DNA of 64,000 nt from Proteles cristata cristata (GCA_017311185.1 JAESUZ010001294.1:124001-188000); one strand, 5' to 3'; positions 45,854 through 57,151 are shown, counted from the first letter of the stretch. Program-made: numbers and translations. The notes: generated by a model from the sequence alone, not told the origin.

Positions 45854-46062
45854 CTGGGGCGCCTGGGTGGCTCAGTCGGTTAAACATCCGACTTTGGCTC
45901 AGGTCATGATCTCACAGTCCGTGAGCCCCGCATCAGGCTCTGTGCTGACACCTCACAGCCTGGAGTCTGCTTCAGATTCTGTGTCTCCCTCTCTCTGCCT
46001 CTTCCCCCCTCATGCTCTGTTTCTCTCTGTCTTAATAATACAACTTTTTTGAAAATTAAAAA
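45854..46062 (+). mobile_element. SINEC, sense, with target duplication
   Basis: TGGGGCGCCTGGGTGGCTCAG head region; AATGGACAATGC at 45842-45853 and 46063-46074. Confidence 0.96.
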
Positions 46063-46074
46063 AATGGACAATGC

Positions 46075-47890
46075 AATGCTAAATTTCTGCTACTGCAAAA
46101 AAAAAAAAATCTCACATCCTTACAACCCAGCAAAAAAAAAAAAAAAAAAGAGCAGCAGCAGAAAAAAAGAAACCACTTTTGGTTTTCTAGCCCAACACAG
46201 CACAAAAAGGTACTCTAAAGAACTGAGGAAGACCATCAAAGAATTCCCAAATGGCCTAAAAGCTATATGCATTTAAAACAAATGTACAACTAAACAACAC
46301 TAATCCTCAAAGTTTCCAGTTTGGAGTGTTTATTTCTAAGCTACACTCCAAGAAGGAAGGTAAAAGAGAAGGGGAAAATGTTGAAGTTCATGTTGTTAAG
46401 AGACTTTCCCACCAAAGACACTGCTTGGAGATTACTTCAGCAAAAAGTTTACATGTTCACTCACTACCCTTTGAGACTAATTAAAAATTTAACACTGACA
46501 AGTTTTGACCAACTATCTATAATTCTGTAGATCCATGATACTTAAAACTTGAAATTGTGCTGATGTATGCATTTGAACTATACATGTAATCTTGTTGTAC
46601 CAAAACTTACTAATGAATACATTTAGCCAACTACCATCAATAACTCTCAAAATTGGCTTTGCTGTTCTTCGCTTGCCCTTGTACATGTATATTATAAAGG
46701 CAATTACTCAAATTTGGAAAGCCAAGATTTCACCTCTAGAGAATGTCAAGAGTTTAATCAGAACTTAGTAAAAGACATAAAATGCTTCTATAAATAGAAG
46801 AAAGGTTACTATCACTGTGTGTAATCATTTGATTTATTCAGTAAAAATTCAACTGCAAACCAAAGGGGGCCATATGAGGGAAGGGATATATTTTATATAA
46901 ACAATGTTAGGTAAAACTTCTTTTTTACATTAGAAAAACAAACTGAAGGCTTTATATAGCACTATATGCTTTTAGCATCTAGTTGATGAAGAGCCAAGTC
47001 ACCTCCAACAAACATAACCCTAGTTTCAAATGTTTGCCATTACATGAGACCTCATTCAAGGCAAGATTTTCTTGGGTGTCAGTCTCCTAACTGAAGGGGA
47101 AAAATATACCCTGTAGTTTGGAGGGGAAGAAAAATCCCTACAGATAAAAGGGTAAGAACTTAAAGGAAAGTCCAAGAACCAGGTAACTCCCAGTTCCAAA
47201 CTACCTTGACATAATAGAGCCAATTTAAACCACAAATAGAGATTCTACATAGTTCACCTTATGTCACTTGACTGTTTTTGCAGTAATTCAGAAGTGTTAG
47301 AGAATTATTTAAGAATCCTCTTAGTTATCTATTTACATGCTCACCTCTGGGTTCCAATTATTAGCTCAAAGTATTAGCATTCTATACATAGCTACTGTGG
47401 CACCAGTGAAAATGATCCACAAACACACAACCAAAACATTTTGAGTGACTTCAATGTACCTCACTTAATAACACAACCACCAGCCATCTCTGAACTACCT
47501 AAAGATGGCATACAAAATTGAATTCATTCTGTTAAGTGAACTGAATATTGTTAAGAAGTGTTGTATATAGCTTTCTCTTCCTCTGGAAGCACTTAAAAAA
47601 AAAAAAAAAAAAGATACACGTTCCCAGCTACTTCTTAAGAATAAATTTTAACAGTACATTATTTGACCTAGTTGTTCCTCCTTCCTCATCATAGCAACTC
47701 AAAATACCTATTGATAAGTGGTAGGATTCTGACTAGCGATTCACTATTTCTTAATGACACTTTATGTATATATAGATGCTATACAAAAAATTGTACAATA
47801 TAAACATAAGTGAGACTCTTTGAAAACCACAGTGCTTATTTAAAAAGCATGTGGGGGGTTAACTTTTATCTCAGAAAGACTTTATTTTTA
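46075..47890. other. Intron 1, 1.8-kb repeat-poor block
   Basis: Two A-runs (about 46096 and 46132) but no SINE, L1, MIR or exon that I can support over 1.8 kb. This is the longest clean stretch in the SINE-rich part of the window. ORFs here show no domain. Confidence 0.5.
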
Positions 47891-47902
47891 AAAAGCCACT
47901 GT

Positions 47903-48127
47903 CGGGGGCGCCCGGGTAGTTCAGCAGGTTAAGCGTCTGACTTCGGCTCAGATCATGATCTCACAGTTTGTGAGTTCAAGCCCCAGTTCAGGCTCTGTGC
48001 TGACAGCTCAGAGCCTGGAGCCTGCTTAGGATTCTGTGTCTCATTCTCCTCTGCTCCTCCCCCACTTGTACTCTATCTCTCTCTCTCTCTCAAAAATAAA
48101 TAAATGTTAAAAATGTAATAAATAAAT
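47903..48127 (+). mobile_element. SINEC, sense, with target duplication
   Basis: GGGGGCGCCCGGGTAGTTCA head; AAGCCACTGT at 47893-47902 and 48128-48137. Confidence 0.95.
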
Positions 48128-48439
48128 AAGCCACTGTAAATTTCTTTAAAGCTCAAAAAGTAGCCATAAATTCAAATGATCTTGAAATAAGACACATATA
48201 TACTCCTGTATCATTTAAAGAAAGGTTTATAACCAAGCTATAACAGTCCGTGTACATCTCCAGTATATTTTCTTGCCAATTATTGTCAAAATACACAGTC
48301 TCAATGATTAGAATCATGAAAAAGGAACACATGGCATATACAACTGAAATCATCCTCCTTTCATGAAGCTTATAATGAATACCTGGCCTAAGAACACATC
48401 TACATACGCTTGCTGAGATTTTAAGGAATGAAGACAGCA

Positions 48440-48544
48440 GTACTCACTTTGGCAGCAAATATGTTTAAAATGGAAACAATACGGAAATTAGCATGGCCCC
48501 TATGCAAGAATGACATGCAAATTCAGGAAGTGTTCCATTTTTTT
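48440..48544 (+). pseudogene. RNU6 pseudogene: U6 snRNA pseudogene
   Basis: About 105 bp that follow U6 snRNA end to end: a diverged GTGCTCGCTTCGGCAGC start (here GTACTCACTTTGGCAGC), the central TTAGCATGGCCCC block, ATGACA-GCAAATTC, then GTTCCATTTTTTT. Substitutions are scattered throughout, and a short deletion destroys the ACAGAGA box (reads ATACGGAAATTAGC), which is essential for 5' splice-site pairing, so it is non-functional. It lies antisense to ARIH1 in intron 1. Such copies usually arise by LINE-1 retroposition; no clear A-tail or target duplication was identified. Confidence 0.9.
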
Positions 48545-49166
48545 GTGTCAAAGAGTTTGGAGAACATCAGTTAAGGAAGAATTTTCCTGATCGATGAAAA
48601 AAACTTGGTTATGCTCATCTACCTCTGCTAGAAATTTACCCAGTATATTAACATAGTGCACAATAAAAACGAAATAGTAAAAAAAAAATAATAATGACGA
48701 TACCACTAAATGTGGATCTTTGATAATGGGGTTGTACTGAATCACTATTTAGGCATTTTTAAAATTTAGTATATGCATAGATTTAGAAGTTAATTATATC
48801 CTCAAGGTTAAACAATCCTCTCTGCCACATCTCAGTCAATACTGATTTGCAATCCTTTGAGGCAAGTATTTTAAATTCTTTTCACTGTTCCTTCTGGTAC
48901 TTTTATCCCAAATAATATGCTTTCTCAAACAGCTACTATTTTAGATATTATCTATCACTACCTTTGTTAATGATAAAGATTTCGCACTCTTAACCTCTTA
49001 CGTGCACCTCTGCTCCAATATTTCTTATATAATTTTGTCATCATTTTTTATTTAAGCCACTATCCATTGTTTTGAACAATCACCTAACAAGAATTCCAGA
49101 AAGAGAAGAGAGGGGAAAAAATTACCAAAGCAGTATTATAAGTTCATTTCCCAAAGCTTTTTAAAA
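48545..49166. other. Intron 1 sequence, nothing recognised
   Basis: Unassigned AT-rich intron downstream of the U6 pseudogene. Confidence 0.5.
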
Positions 49167-49178
49167 GGACACAAATCT

Positions 49179-49337
49179 GGGGGTGCCTGGGTGGCCTGGT
49201 CAGTTAAACTCTTGATTTCAGCTTAGGTCATGGACTCATGGTTGGTGAGTTTGAGCGCCTAGCCTGCTTGAGATTCTCTCTCCCTCTCTCTGCCCCTCCT
49301 CCCACTCGTGTGCATGCAAAAAAAAAAGTAAATAAAC
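49179..49337 (+). mobile_element. SINEC, sense, internally deleted
   Basis: GGGGTGCCTGGGTGGCCTGG head, then GAGTTTGAGCGCCTAGCCTG fuses the tRNA part to the 3' part, deleting about 40 bp. Perfect GGACACAAATCT duplication (49167-49178, 49338-49349) indicates that it inserted as one unit. Confidence 0.94.
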
Positions 49338-49349
49338 GGACACAAATCT

Positions 49350-49815
49350 TCCAGTTGAAAGGGTCCACTAAGGCTCAACACAATGAAAAGACTTCAAACA
49401 ATCAAGAGAAAAGGCTGAAACTTCAAAAAAAAAAAAAAAAAGTCATCAAGAAAGGAATACCAGACTGGTATTGGACTTATCAGCAACAGTAAGTGCAGAA
49501 GGCAGTTATCTTTCATAAACATTCTAATCTAGACTTTCCCAGCTAGCCTATCCTCAACCAAATTTGAAGACAAATTAAAGACACTATCAGGGCCATAATG
49601 AGTAATATCATAAAGTTACATGGGAGTTAAATTAAGGATGTAGCCCAGCAAAATGAGATTAAATCAAGAAAAAGACACAAGTCTAAGAAAAAGAGGCTCC
49701 AATTTAAAAGTACAATAAAAGGGTTAGTGGGAAGGGCATCCTGATTACAACAGCAGGATGGAGGGCTCTCGAAGTGTAAATACAATCCAAACAACCTTGA
49801 TACCAGAAACACTGT
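49350..49815. other. Intron 1 sequence, nothing recognised
   Basis: Unassigned; includes A-run at 49425-49441. Confidence 0.5.
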
Positions 49816-49985
49816 TCTCAGGTCATGATCTCATGGGTCATGCGTTGAGCCTCGTGTCGGGCTCTGTGCTGACAGCTAGCTCAGAGCCTGGAGCCTTCTT
49901 TCAATTCTGTGTCCCTCTCTCTCTCTCTCTGCCCCTCCCTCACAGTTTGTCTCTCTCTCTCAAAAATAAACATTTAACATTTAAT
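49816..49985 (+). mobile_element. SINEC, sense, 5'-truncated
   Basis: Begins within the tRNA-related part at TCTCAGGTCATGATCTC; AAAAATAAACATTTAAC tail. Confidence 0.92.
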
Positions 49986-51415
49986 TAATCAATTAAAATA
50001 TAATAAATAAAGGGGGAAAATGAAAACTATCAGTTACTTTTGAAGTATCAATAGTGGCAGTCAGAACTAGAACCTATGTCTCTAAAATTCAGAATTGGTG
50101 TGCTTTATATTGATCTAGATTTGACAGTTTTAAAGAAATTATAGGCTCATGACAAATATTCATATTAATATTACCATACAAGGTAAATAAAGATTTCTGC
50201 TCTCTTTAGACATGAAATACATAAAATACATTTGGAAGAAAGGGCTAAATATGGAATAGGAGAGTAAAAATGTTAACCAAAAAGGTTTCCAGGATGAAAA
50301 AAAAAGGCCACCTTAAATACCAAAACATCTTTTCTCAACACGATTCAAAAAATCTCTACTATGGTATACCATGAAACTTCAAAATACATTTCCACATTTA
50401 AGAGAATATAATATATAGTTTAAAGTATTAACTACTAACCTCAGTCTTTTGGGCCAGAATTTAGGCAGCGAATACTTAAGATCTTAGGTTTTACAGTCAT
50501 TTTGAAAATTCAACGATTTTCACTGAAAACCAATACAAACCTGTATCTGCCTTTTCATTCAGGAAGTCTTAAAAAGCACTGTATTAACCTATTCAGAAAA
50601 ACACAGCTCCTTCCTTTTAGAAGTATATCAACAAAGAAAATGATGCAAATATCTGTATCATGCAGCTATTCCTAGAATCTTACCTTGCCAGCCAATACTA
50701 GGGTATTGTAATATACTAGTAATATTAAGAAGCAACCTAATACTTTACCTTATATGAAAGCTTTCCATTTCTCTTTCTTCAAATATTTGCATTGTATTGC
50801 CTGAGTTCTTAAAATTTGCCTGTGACTTAGTCTTTATAACTCAGTATAAAAAATGCTGTTGATCCCTCATTCTAATACAGCATTTAAAAAAAGAAAGAAG
50901 CCAGATATTGGTATTGTAATTGGTATCATTCTGCAAGTAAATGGATACAAATATTTAAGCAAATGGTACGAATATTTAAATAGAAATGTTACAGCTTCCT
51001 TCCAGAAGTTAAACCTGGAAGATTCAGATTATTTCCATCAAAATATTCCAGAATCAGATATATAAATAAATATTAATGTATAAAATATACACACATGGCC
51101 AGATCAATCTAATTTTCCCCCTCCTTTTCCTTCCGGTTTTACAAGTGGGTCCTCTCTCATCAGTTTCTGAATATTAACCAACCAGGTCCATGAATCAAGC
51201 AAACAGCATGGATACCCTCCATTTAATCATTTCTTCTATTATTTAGCATCTTGTTTTTAAAAGACAATGGCACACCCCAACTTACTATTGCCTAAGTGCT
51301 TAGTAAGCTTCTGGTTTAAAAAATAAACTGTACCATTTATAAATGGCTCTATCAAGTCTGTCATGTCAGAACAGGCTTGTCATCAAGATTTGCAGGATAA
51401 ATGGTAGGCCCTTGA
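49986..51415. other. Intron 1 sequence, nothing recognised
   Basis: About 1.4 kb of unique-looking intron, SINE-free. Confidence 0.5.
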
Positions 51416-51490
51416 AATAATGAGGTACTTTGAATCACTATACTGTATACCTGAAACTAATATTACACTGTATTTTAACTTAAAAAAAAA
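51416..51490 (+). mobile_element. L1 3'-terminal fragment, sense
   Basis: TTTGAATCACTATACTGTAT, ACCTGAAACTAATATTACAC then A-tail. The last 70 bp of an old L1, 92 bp from the candidate exon. Confidence 0.8.
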
Positions 51491-51582
51491 ATGAGGTACT
51501 GTACTTGCTGCCAAAATGCGCTTGCACATATGTGTATTTAATGGTCCTTTAATGACTTGTCTTTGGAATGATTCTGTCCTAC

Positions 51583-51650
51583 CTTTGCTGCTGCAGCCCG
51601 CCTGTCCTTTGCATCACTGAATTCATACTTCTGGAAGTACCCAATATGCA
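51583..51650 (-). other. Candidate unannotated/alternative exon in ARIH1 intron 1
   Basis: A non-repetitive 68-bp block on the gene strand. It is preceded by a pyrimidine-rich tract ending CTGTCTGTTACAG and followed by GTAGGACAG. Two of the three frames are open: one reads HIGYFQKYEFSDAKDRRAAA plus AK, the other CILGTSRSMNSVMQRTGGLQ plus QQ. I recognise neither peptide. The length is not a multiple of three, so inclusion between exons 1 and 2 would shift the frame, and exon 2 would then reach a stop after about 20 codons. It could be a poison exon, a 5'-UTR or alternative first-transcript exon, an exon of a nested gene, or a chance splice-site pair. Confidence 0.35.
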
Positions 51651-52380
51651 CTGTAACAGACAGATGGACAGATCAATGGGCCACAGCGGCAAAGGCCAGA
51701 TAGACAGACTTGATAAAAATTAAAATCAAGGTATAAAAGGGAAGGGGGAAACCAGAAGAAAACATATCTATATTCTATAAACAAAATACCTGAACTTCAG
51801 GTCTACAGTCCTCCCAAACACATACCCAAATAAAATAATTCTGATTTCTCTTCTTTCAAGTAGAAATAGTACCATTGCAATAATCAGTATTTTTAATACC
51901 ATTAACAGTTACAAATATAGCAGGCACTTCAATAACCATGCCACACAATTTCTTCACAGGCTGCTCTAATACACAAATTATCACATCCAAAAACTTTTTT
52001 TATACCAAAATTAACATGGCAATTATTATATGCAGAAAATTTCTCTAATACCAAAGTCTACTGGAATCACAAAATAAAAGTAGTATTTCAGCATTTTACC
52101 ATTCTACCTTTCCCTGTCTATGTAGAAATAGTTGCTAATACCACATCCAGATAACTTTAGGGGCTTAAAAGAATATATGACAGTGTCATTTAGAACAATT
52201 ACAAAGATATAATAAAATATTTATATATAAAATTACCAACAATATCCTTAAAATCTATGTAGAGTACCTCCAGTTACCTCAAATCCATTCAAACAAGTGT
52301 TCACACTTCAATAAGCTTCTAAAAGTTATTTTTTAAAACACACCTTTATGTCCCAAAATGCTAGATTGCTTAGCTTCATT
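51651..52380. other. Intron 1 sequence, nothing recognised
   Basis: Unique-looking sequence upstream (gene strand) of the candidate exon. Includes GACAGACAGATGGACAGATC, which forms its pyrimidine tract on the other strand. Confidence 0.5.
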
Positions 52381-52395
52381 AAAAACTTAGATCCA

Positions 52396-52615
52396 GGAGT
52401 GCCTGGGTGGCTTAGTCGGTTAAGTGTCCGACTTTCGCTTGGGTCATGATCTCGCCGTTCGTGGGTTCGAGCCCTGCGTCGGGCTCTGTGCTGACTGCCA
52501 GCTCAGAGCCTGAAGCCTGTTTCAGTCTGTGACTCCCTCTCTCTCTGGCCCTCCCCTGCTCATGCTGTCTCTCTCTCTCTCTCCTAGAAATAAATAAAAC
52601 ATTAAAAAAAAAAAA
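52396..52615 (+). mobile_element. SINEC (young subtype), sense, full length
   Basis: GGAGTGCCTGGGTGGCTTAG head, ACTTTCGCTTGGGTCATG, CTCCTAGAAATAAATAAAAC and a long A-tail. Perfect AAAAACTTAGATCCA duplication at 52381-52395 and 52616-52630. Confidence 0.97.
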
Positions 52616-52630
52616 AAAAACTTAGATCCA

Positions 52631-52838
52631 GGGGTGCCTAGGTGGCTCAGTCAGTTAAGCGTCCAACTTGATTTTGGCTCAAGTCATGATCTCAGTTTCA
52701 GGAGTTCAAGCCCCACATTGGGCTCTGAGCTAACAATGTGGAGGGCTGCTTGGGATTCTCCCTCTCTTCATGCCCCTTCCCTGCTCGTGCTCTCTTGCTC
52801 TCTCTCTCAAAATAAATAAATATACTTTTTAAAAAAAC
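52631..52838 (+). mobile_element. SINEC, sense, tandem neighbour
   Basis: GGGGTGCCTAGGTGGCTCAG starts exactly after the upstream copy's second duplication; CAAAATAAATAAATATAC tail. A related TTGGATCCA lies just downstream, so this older copy may have been inserted first at the same site. Confidence 0.94.
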
Positions 52839-53139
52839 ACAATAAGTGTTTGGATCCATGTAAAAAGCTGTTTTGATTTAATCAAACATTTTATTTTTCA
52901 CGCATCTAAAATAATGTCATTCTCCATGTTTACGAAAGACTGAAAAAAAAATTTCCCCTTTTATTTCCAATGGATCTAACCAATTACACATCTCTTACTG
53001 TAATCTCTCAAAAAATTAAGCAGGTAATTAGACATAATAATAAAAAATGTAATGCATGATCCTAGACTGGAAGAAGAGAAGTTATAAAATGACATACTGG
53101 ACAACTGCAGAAAAGTCAATGTAATGTGTATACTTTTTC

Positions 53140-53400
53140 CATGATAACGTTATTCAGATATAATTCACATACCACAAAATTGACTTTCAAAACGAATTCG
53201 GTAGTTTTAATAATATTCAGAGTTGTGACACACAGTTCTGTCAGCCATTAATTTTAGAACATTTCATCACCCCTCATCACCTCATCATACCCACTAGTAG
53301 TCCCTCCCCAAACCTCCCTCCCTTCCCCAACACAGCCTCTAACAACCACTCATCTTTTGTCTCTGTGCATTTACCTATTTGGGATATTTTATAAAAAAAG
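53140..53400 (-). mobile_element. L1M 3' UTR relic, antisense
   Basis: TTATTCAGATATAATTCACA, TACCACAAAATTGACTTTC, CATTTCATCACCCCTCATC, AACAACCACTCATCTTTTGT. Well-known antisense L1 3' end. Confidence 0.88.
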
Positions 53401-53410
53401 CATCATAAAG

Positions 53411-53615
53411 GGGCGCCTGGGTGGCTCAACTGGTTAAGCGTCCGACTTTGGCTCAGATCATGATCTCACAGTCCATGAGTTCAAGCCTCACGTCAGGCTC
53501 TGTGCTGACAGCTCAAAGCCTGAAGCCTGCTTCAGATTCTGTGTCTCCGTCTCTCTCTGCCCCTTCCCCACTCGTACTCTCTCTCAAAATAAATAAACAT
53601 TAAAAAAATTTTTCT
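53411..53615 (+). mobile_element. SINEC, sense
   Basis: GGGCGCCTGGGTGGCTCAAC head, CAAAATAAATAAACATT tail. It sits at the boundary of two opposing L1 fragments. Confidence 0.95.
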
Positions 53616-53619
53616 TAAA

Positions 53620-54770
53620 GAACCTCTATAACTCAACATCTAAAAACCAAATAATCCAATTAAAAATAGGCAGAAGACAGGAACAGACATTTCTGTTAAG
53701 AAGAAATCTAGATGGCCAACAGACACACAAAAAGATGTTCAACCCAATTCATTATCAGGGAAATGCATATCAAAATACAATGAGATACCACCTCACACTT
53801 GTCAAAATGGCTAAAATCAAAACAGTAAGAAACAACTGGCATTAGAGAGGATGTGGAGAAACAGGAACCCTCATGCACTACCGGCAGAAATGCAAACTGA
53901 TGCAGCTGCTCTGGAGAACAGTATGAAGGTTTCTATAAAGTTAAAAATAGAACTACCTTATGGTCCAGTAATCACATTACTGGATATATATCCCCAAAAT
54001 ACAAAAATAGTCTAAGAGATACATGCACCCCTATGTTTACTGCAGCATTATTTACAACAGCCAAGTTATGGAAGCAGCCCAAGTCTCCACTGATAGATGA
54101 ATGAAAAAAGATGTGGTATATAATACACAATGGAATATGATTGAGCCATAAAAAAGAACGAAATCTTGCCATTTGCAACAAGGATGGTGCTAGAGAGTAT
54201 TATGCTAAGTGAAATAACTCACTCAGAGAAAGACAAATACCATATGGTTTCACTCATGAGTAATTTAAGAAACAAAAAAAAAGGGGGAAGAAAAAAAAAA
54301 AAAGGAGGGGTGCCTGGGTGGCTCAGTTGGTTAAGCGTCCGATTTCAGCTCAGGTAATGATCTCACGGTTCGTGGGTTCGAGCCCCGCGCCGGGTTCTGC
54401 GCTGACAGCTAGCTCAAAGCCTGGAGCCTGCTTCAGATTCTGTGTCTCCCTCTCTCTCTGACCCTCCCCTGTTCACGCTGTCTCTCTCTCTCAGAAATAA
54501 ATAAAAGATTAAAAATCTAAAAAAAAAAAAAAAAAAAAGGAGGGATAAACCAGAAAATAAACCCTTAATTACGGAGAGCAGGTTGATGATACCAGAGGGG
54601 GGGTGGATAGAGGAGGGCGAAATAGGTGATGGAAATTAAGAGTGCACTTATCATGATGAGCACTGAATAATGTATAGAATTGTGGAATCCCTATCTTATT
54701 GTATACCTGAAATTAATATAACACTGTAAATGTTAACTATACTGAAATTAAAATGAAAAACTTAACAAAA
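53620..54770 (+). mobile_element. L1 (carnivore) ORF2 end and 3' UTR, sense, split by a SINE
   Basis: GAACCTCTATAACTCAACAT, GATACCACCTCACACTTGTC, CTGCAGCATTATTTACAACA, ATGGCAAG-like ORF2 end, then after the SINE ATAAACCCTTAATTACGGAG, AGAGTGCACTTATCATGATG, TATTGTATACCTGAAATTAA. Confidence 0.93.
54308..54525 (+). mobile_element. SINEC, sense, nested in L1
   Basis: GGGTGCCTGGGTGGCTCAGT region, near-consensus. Flanked by A-runs each ending AAAGGAGG, showing insertion into the L1 A-rich stretch. Confidence 0.95.
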
Positions 54771-54777
54771 AAAAATT

Positions 54778-54997
54778 TTTTTTTAATATTGTTTATTTAT
54801 TTCTAGGAGAGAGAGAGAGTATGAGCAGGGGAGGGTCAGAGAGAGAGGGAGACACAAACTCTGAAATTGGCTCCAGGCTCTGTCTGAGCTGGCAGTCAGC
54901 ACAGAGCCCGACGTGGGGCTCGAATCCACGAACCGCGAGATCATGACCCAAGCGAAAGTTGGACGCTTGACCGACTAAGACACCCAGGCGCCCCCCC
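54778..54997 (-). mobile_element. SINEC (young subtype), antisense
   Basis: Near-consensus antisense copy in the L1 A-tail; AAAAAATTTT on both sides. Confidence 0.95.
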
Positions 54998-56055
54998 AAA
55001 AAATTTTAATGTACACATGTAAAGCTGTTAACAGGCAAGAAAACACCTAGGCATTCCTGAAAACTTTGTTCTCAGCACCCAGAATTCTTTTCCACCCACT
55101 CCACTACCATAATTTAGAAAAACAACTGCCCCCACTCCCAAATATCCTCAGGTTCTGAAGGCATTTTAACCAAGCAATGTGTTTAAAAGACAGGGTGGCA
55201 AGAACATGAAGGGCCATTCCCAGACTGGATGAATTTTTTCTTTAGCTTCGGGCTGTGTCCACATCCTTAGCACAACCCCAACTATGGGCCTTCAACTTTT
55301 ATCACAATACAGTAATTTGGAACAAGTTTCATCTACATGACTAATGTCACACTATAGAAATGTGTGCTTTTCTGACCAAAAGCCTTGCTTCTGGTGGTGC
55401 TAATCCTTTCTTAAAGCAATTGCAGGCAACCCTCTCCCAATCAAGATGGGGAAGCTAAGAGCACAGGAAGCCTCCCTAGGAAGTAAGGCAGACTTCTTTT
55501 TTATCTCTCTTCAGAGATTTGTTAGTATACACTGCAATTGTGAGATAGAGAAAAAGGTGTTGATTCTTTGACACTCTGTTTTAATAAAAAATTAAATTGA
55601 TTAGATTCACTCACTAAACAAATAACCATACAATCAGACTCGAAACTATTCTACAATTGTAGGAATTAAAACATTTTATACCTGTGCCTCATTTTTATAC
55701 ATTACATTTTCCTCAAAAGTACAGTTGAATTAGAATGCAAAGAACTGGAACACAAGAGGCCCTGCCTAATTGGATAGCTACAGAGCTCACGCGCGCATAC
55801 ACGTCTCAAAAGGGAAAAAAAAAGAATGTGGACTTGTTCCAAGAGCTGGAGACAGAGAAGGTGAATATTCAGGGGGAAAGCATCGTATCCTCCTACTTCT
55901 TTTTATCACCAGAAAAAGATGGGCAGGAGATGAGCTTTACCTTGACCACTGTTTCAGTTTTCACAGGCTTTTGCAGATCTAAATATCCCAAACTGTTTAC
56001 TACACGAGATGCCACTGAATACACAGTGCATTTTTCTGTTCCTAAATTAACTTTG
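54998..56055. other. Intron 1 sequence, nothing recognised
   Basis: About 1 kb without a supported element. The 107-codon plus ORF at 55735-56058 lacks motif, splice context and family resemblance. Confidence 0.5.
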
Positions 56056-56059
56056 TAGA

Positions 56060-56218
56060 CAGGAAAATAATTTTAGCGTCTCAAAAGGAAGATAAAAATA
56101 ATGATTGCCTCTGGGGGAGGGAATCAGGTAGTAAAGATATTAAGGTAGATTTTTTACTTTTTGAATTTTGAGCCAAGAAAACACATGCACAGTCAATAAA
56201 ATTTTTTAATCCTAAAAA
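56060..56218 (+). mobile_element. L1M 3' UTR fragment, sense
   Basis: ATGATTGCCTCTGGGGGAGG, TTTTTGAATTTTGAGCC, CAGTCAATAAAATTTTTT. Old L1 end. Confidence 0.7.
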
Positions 56219-56261
56219 AAGTCTTATCAACAGTCTTAGAGTACTGAGGTTTCTTTTTAAT

Positions 56262-56449
56262 TTTTATTTATTTATTTAAGGCTTATTTATTTTTGAGTGA
56301 GAGAGAGCGTGAGCGGGGGAGGGGCAGAAAGAGAGGGAGACACAGGATCTGAAGCAGGCTCCAGGCGCTGGTCGGTCAGCACAAAGCCATGAGATCATGA
56401 CCTGAGCCAAAGTTGGATGTTTAACTGACTGAGCCATCCAGGTGCCTCT
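56262..56449 (-). mobile_element. SINEC, antisense, internally deleted
   Basis: GAGAGAGAGCGTGAGCGGGG, GGCTCCAGGCGCTGGTCGG, GACTGAGCCATCCAGGTGCC. The ANTICODON-side segment between GCACAAAGCC and ATGAGATC is missing. Confidence 0.92.
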
Positions 56450-56454
56450 AAAAT

Positions 56455-57137
56455 TTTTTAAATCAAACGTTATAAAGGAGAGAGTTCAATCATACTGACC
56501 TCAGCATGCAACTTATTTCTGTATTATGTGCTGGTTACACAGAATGATGAAAATCCAGATTCACAGTAAGTTTGCATTGCAGTTTCAAGATATTCTTTAA
56601 CTGACCCAGAAGCTTAAAAAAGGTAGTAGAAAATATTTTATTCAGAGCTAACTAGTTAACACTGTCTAGCAACTGGCTTTGTTTTTGTAAATGCAGAGTC
56701 CAATGAAATATATAGAACTCAAAACTATTAATAACATGGTAACAGGAAGATAAATTACCTATTGTTACCGCAAAACCTTCCAATGCCTGCAACGAGGATG
56801 TAAATAAACAGATCTGCCTTTGCCTTCTCTGGCATTTATTTAACTGAACAGGGTACACACGTGCTGTAGTGTTCCACCTTATACAACTTTGCTTGAGCAG
56901 ACACCCACAAGTTTGAATCCAAAATACTAGTGCATAATAATATTCCTAATCAACAATCCATAAGAAGTAGAGCATTATATCTGCATTCTACACCCAAGAA
57001 AATGTTAGCCTGGATATAGTTTAATGCATTGGTAGTCTCTGATATGTTAAATAAGTCTTTAATAGAACAGCTATCAGGAAGAGTCAGAAGCAGGTAGGTT
57101 CAAACAAACAAACAAAAGCTACAGAGACAGATATTAA
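56455..57137. other. Intron 1 sequence, nothing recognised
   Basis: Unassigned. Confidence 0.5.
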
Positions 57138-57151
57138 TATATGGAAAAAGT

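Noticed and set aside
55735..56058. 107-aa plus ORF
   Set aside because: Antisense to ARIH1, no recognisable domain, and it ends next to an L1 fragment; no supporting splice or promoter signal.
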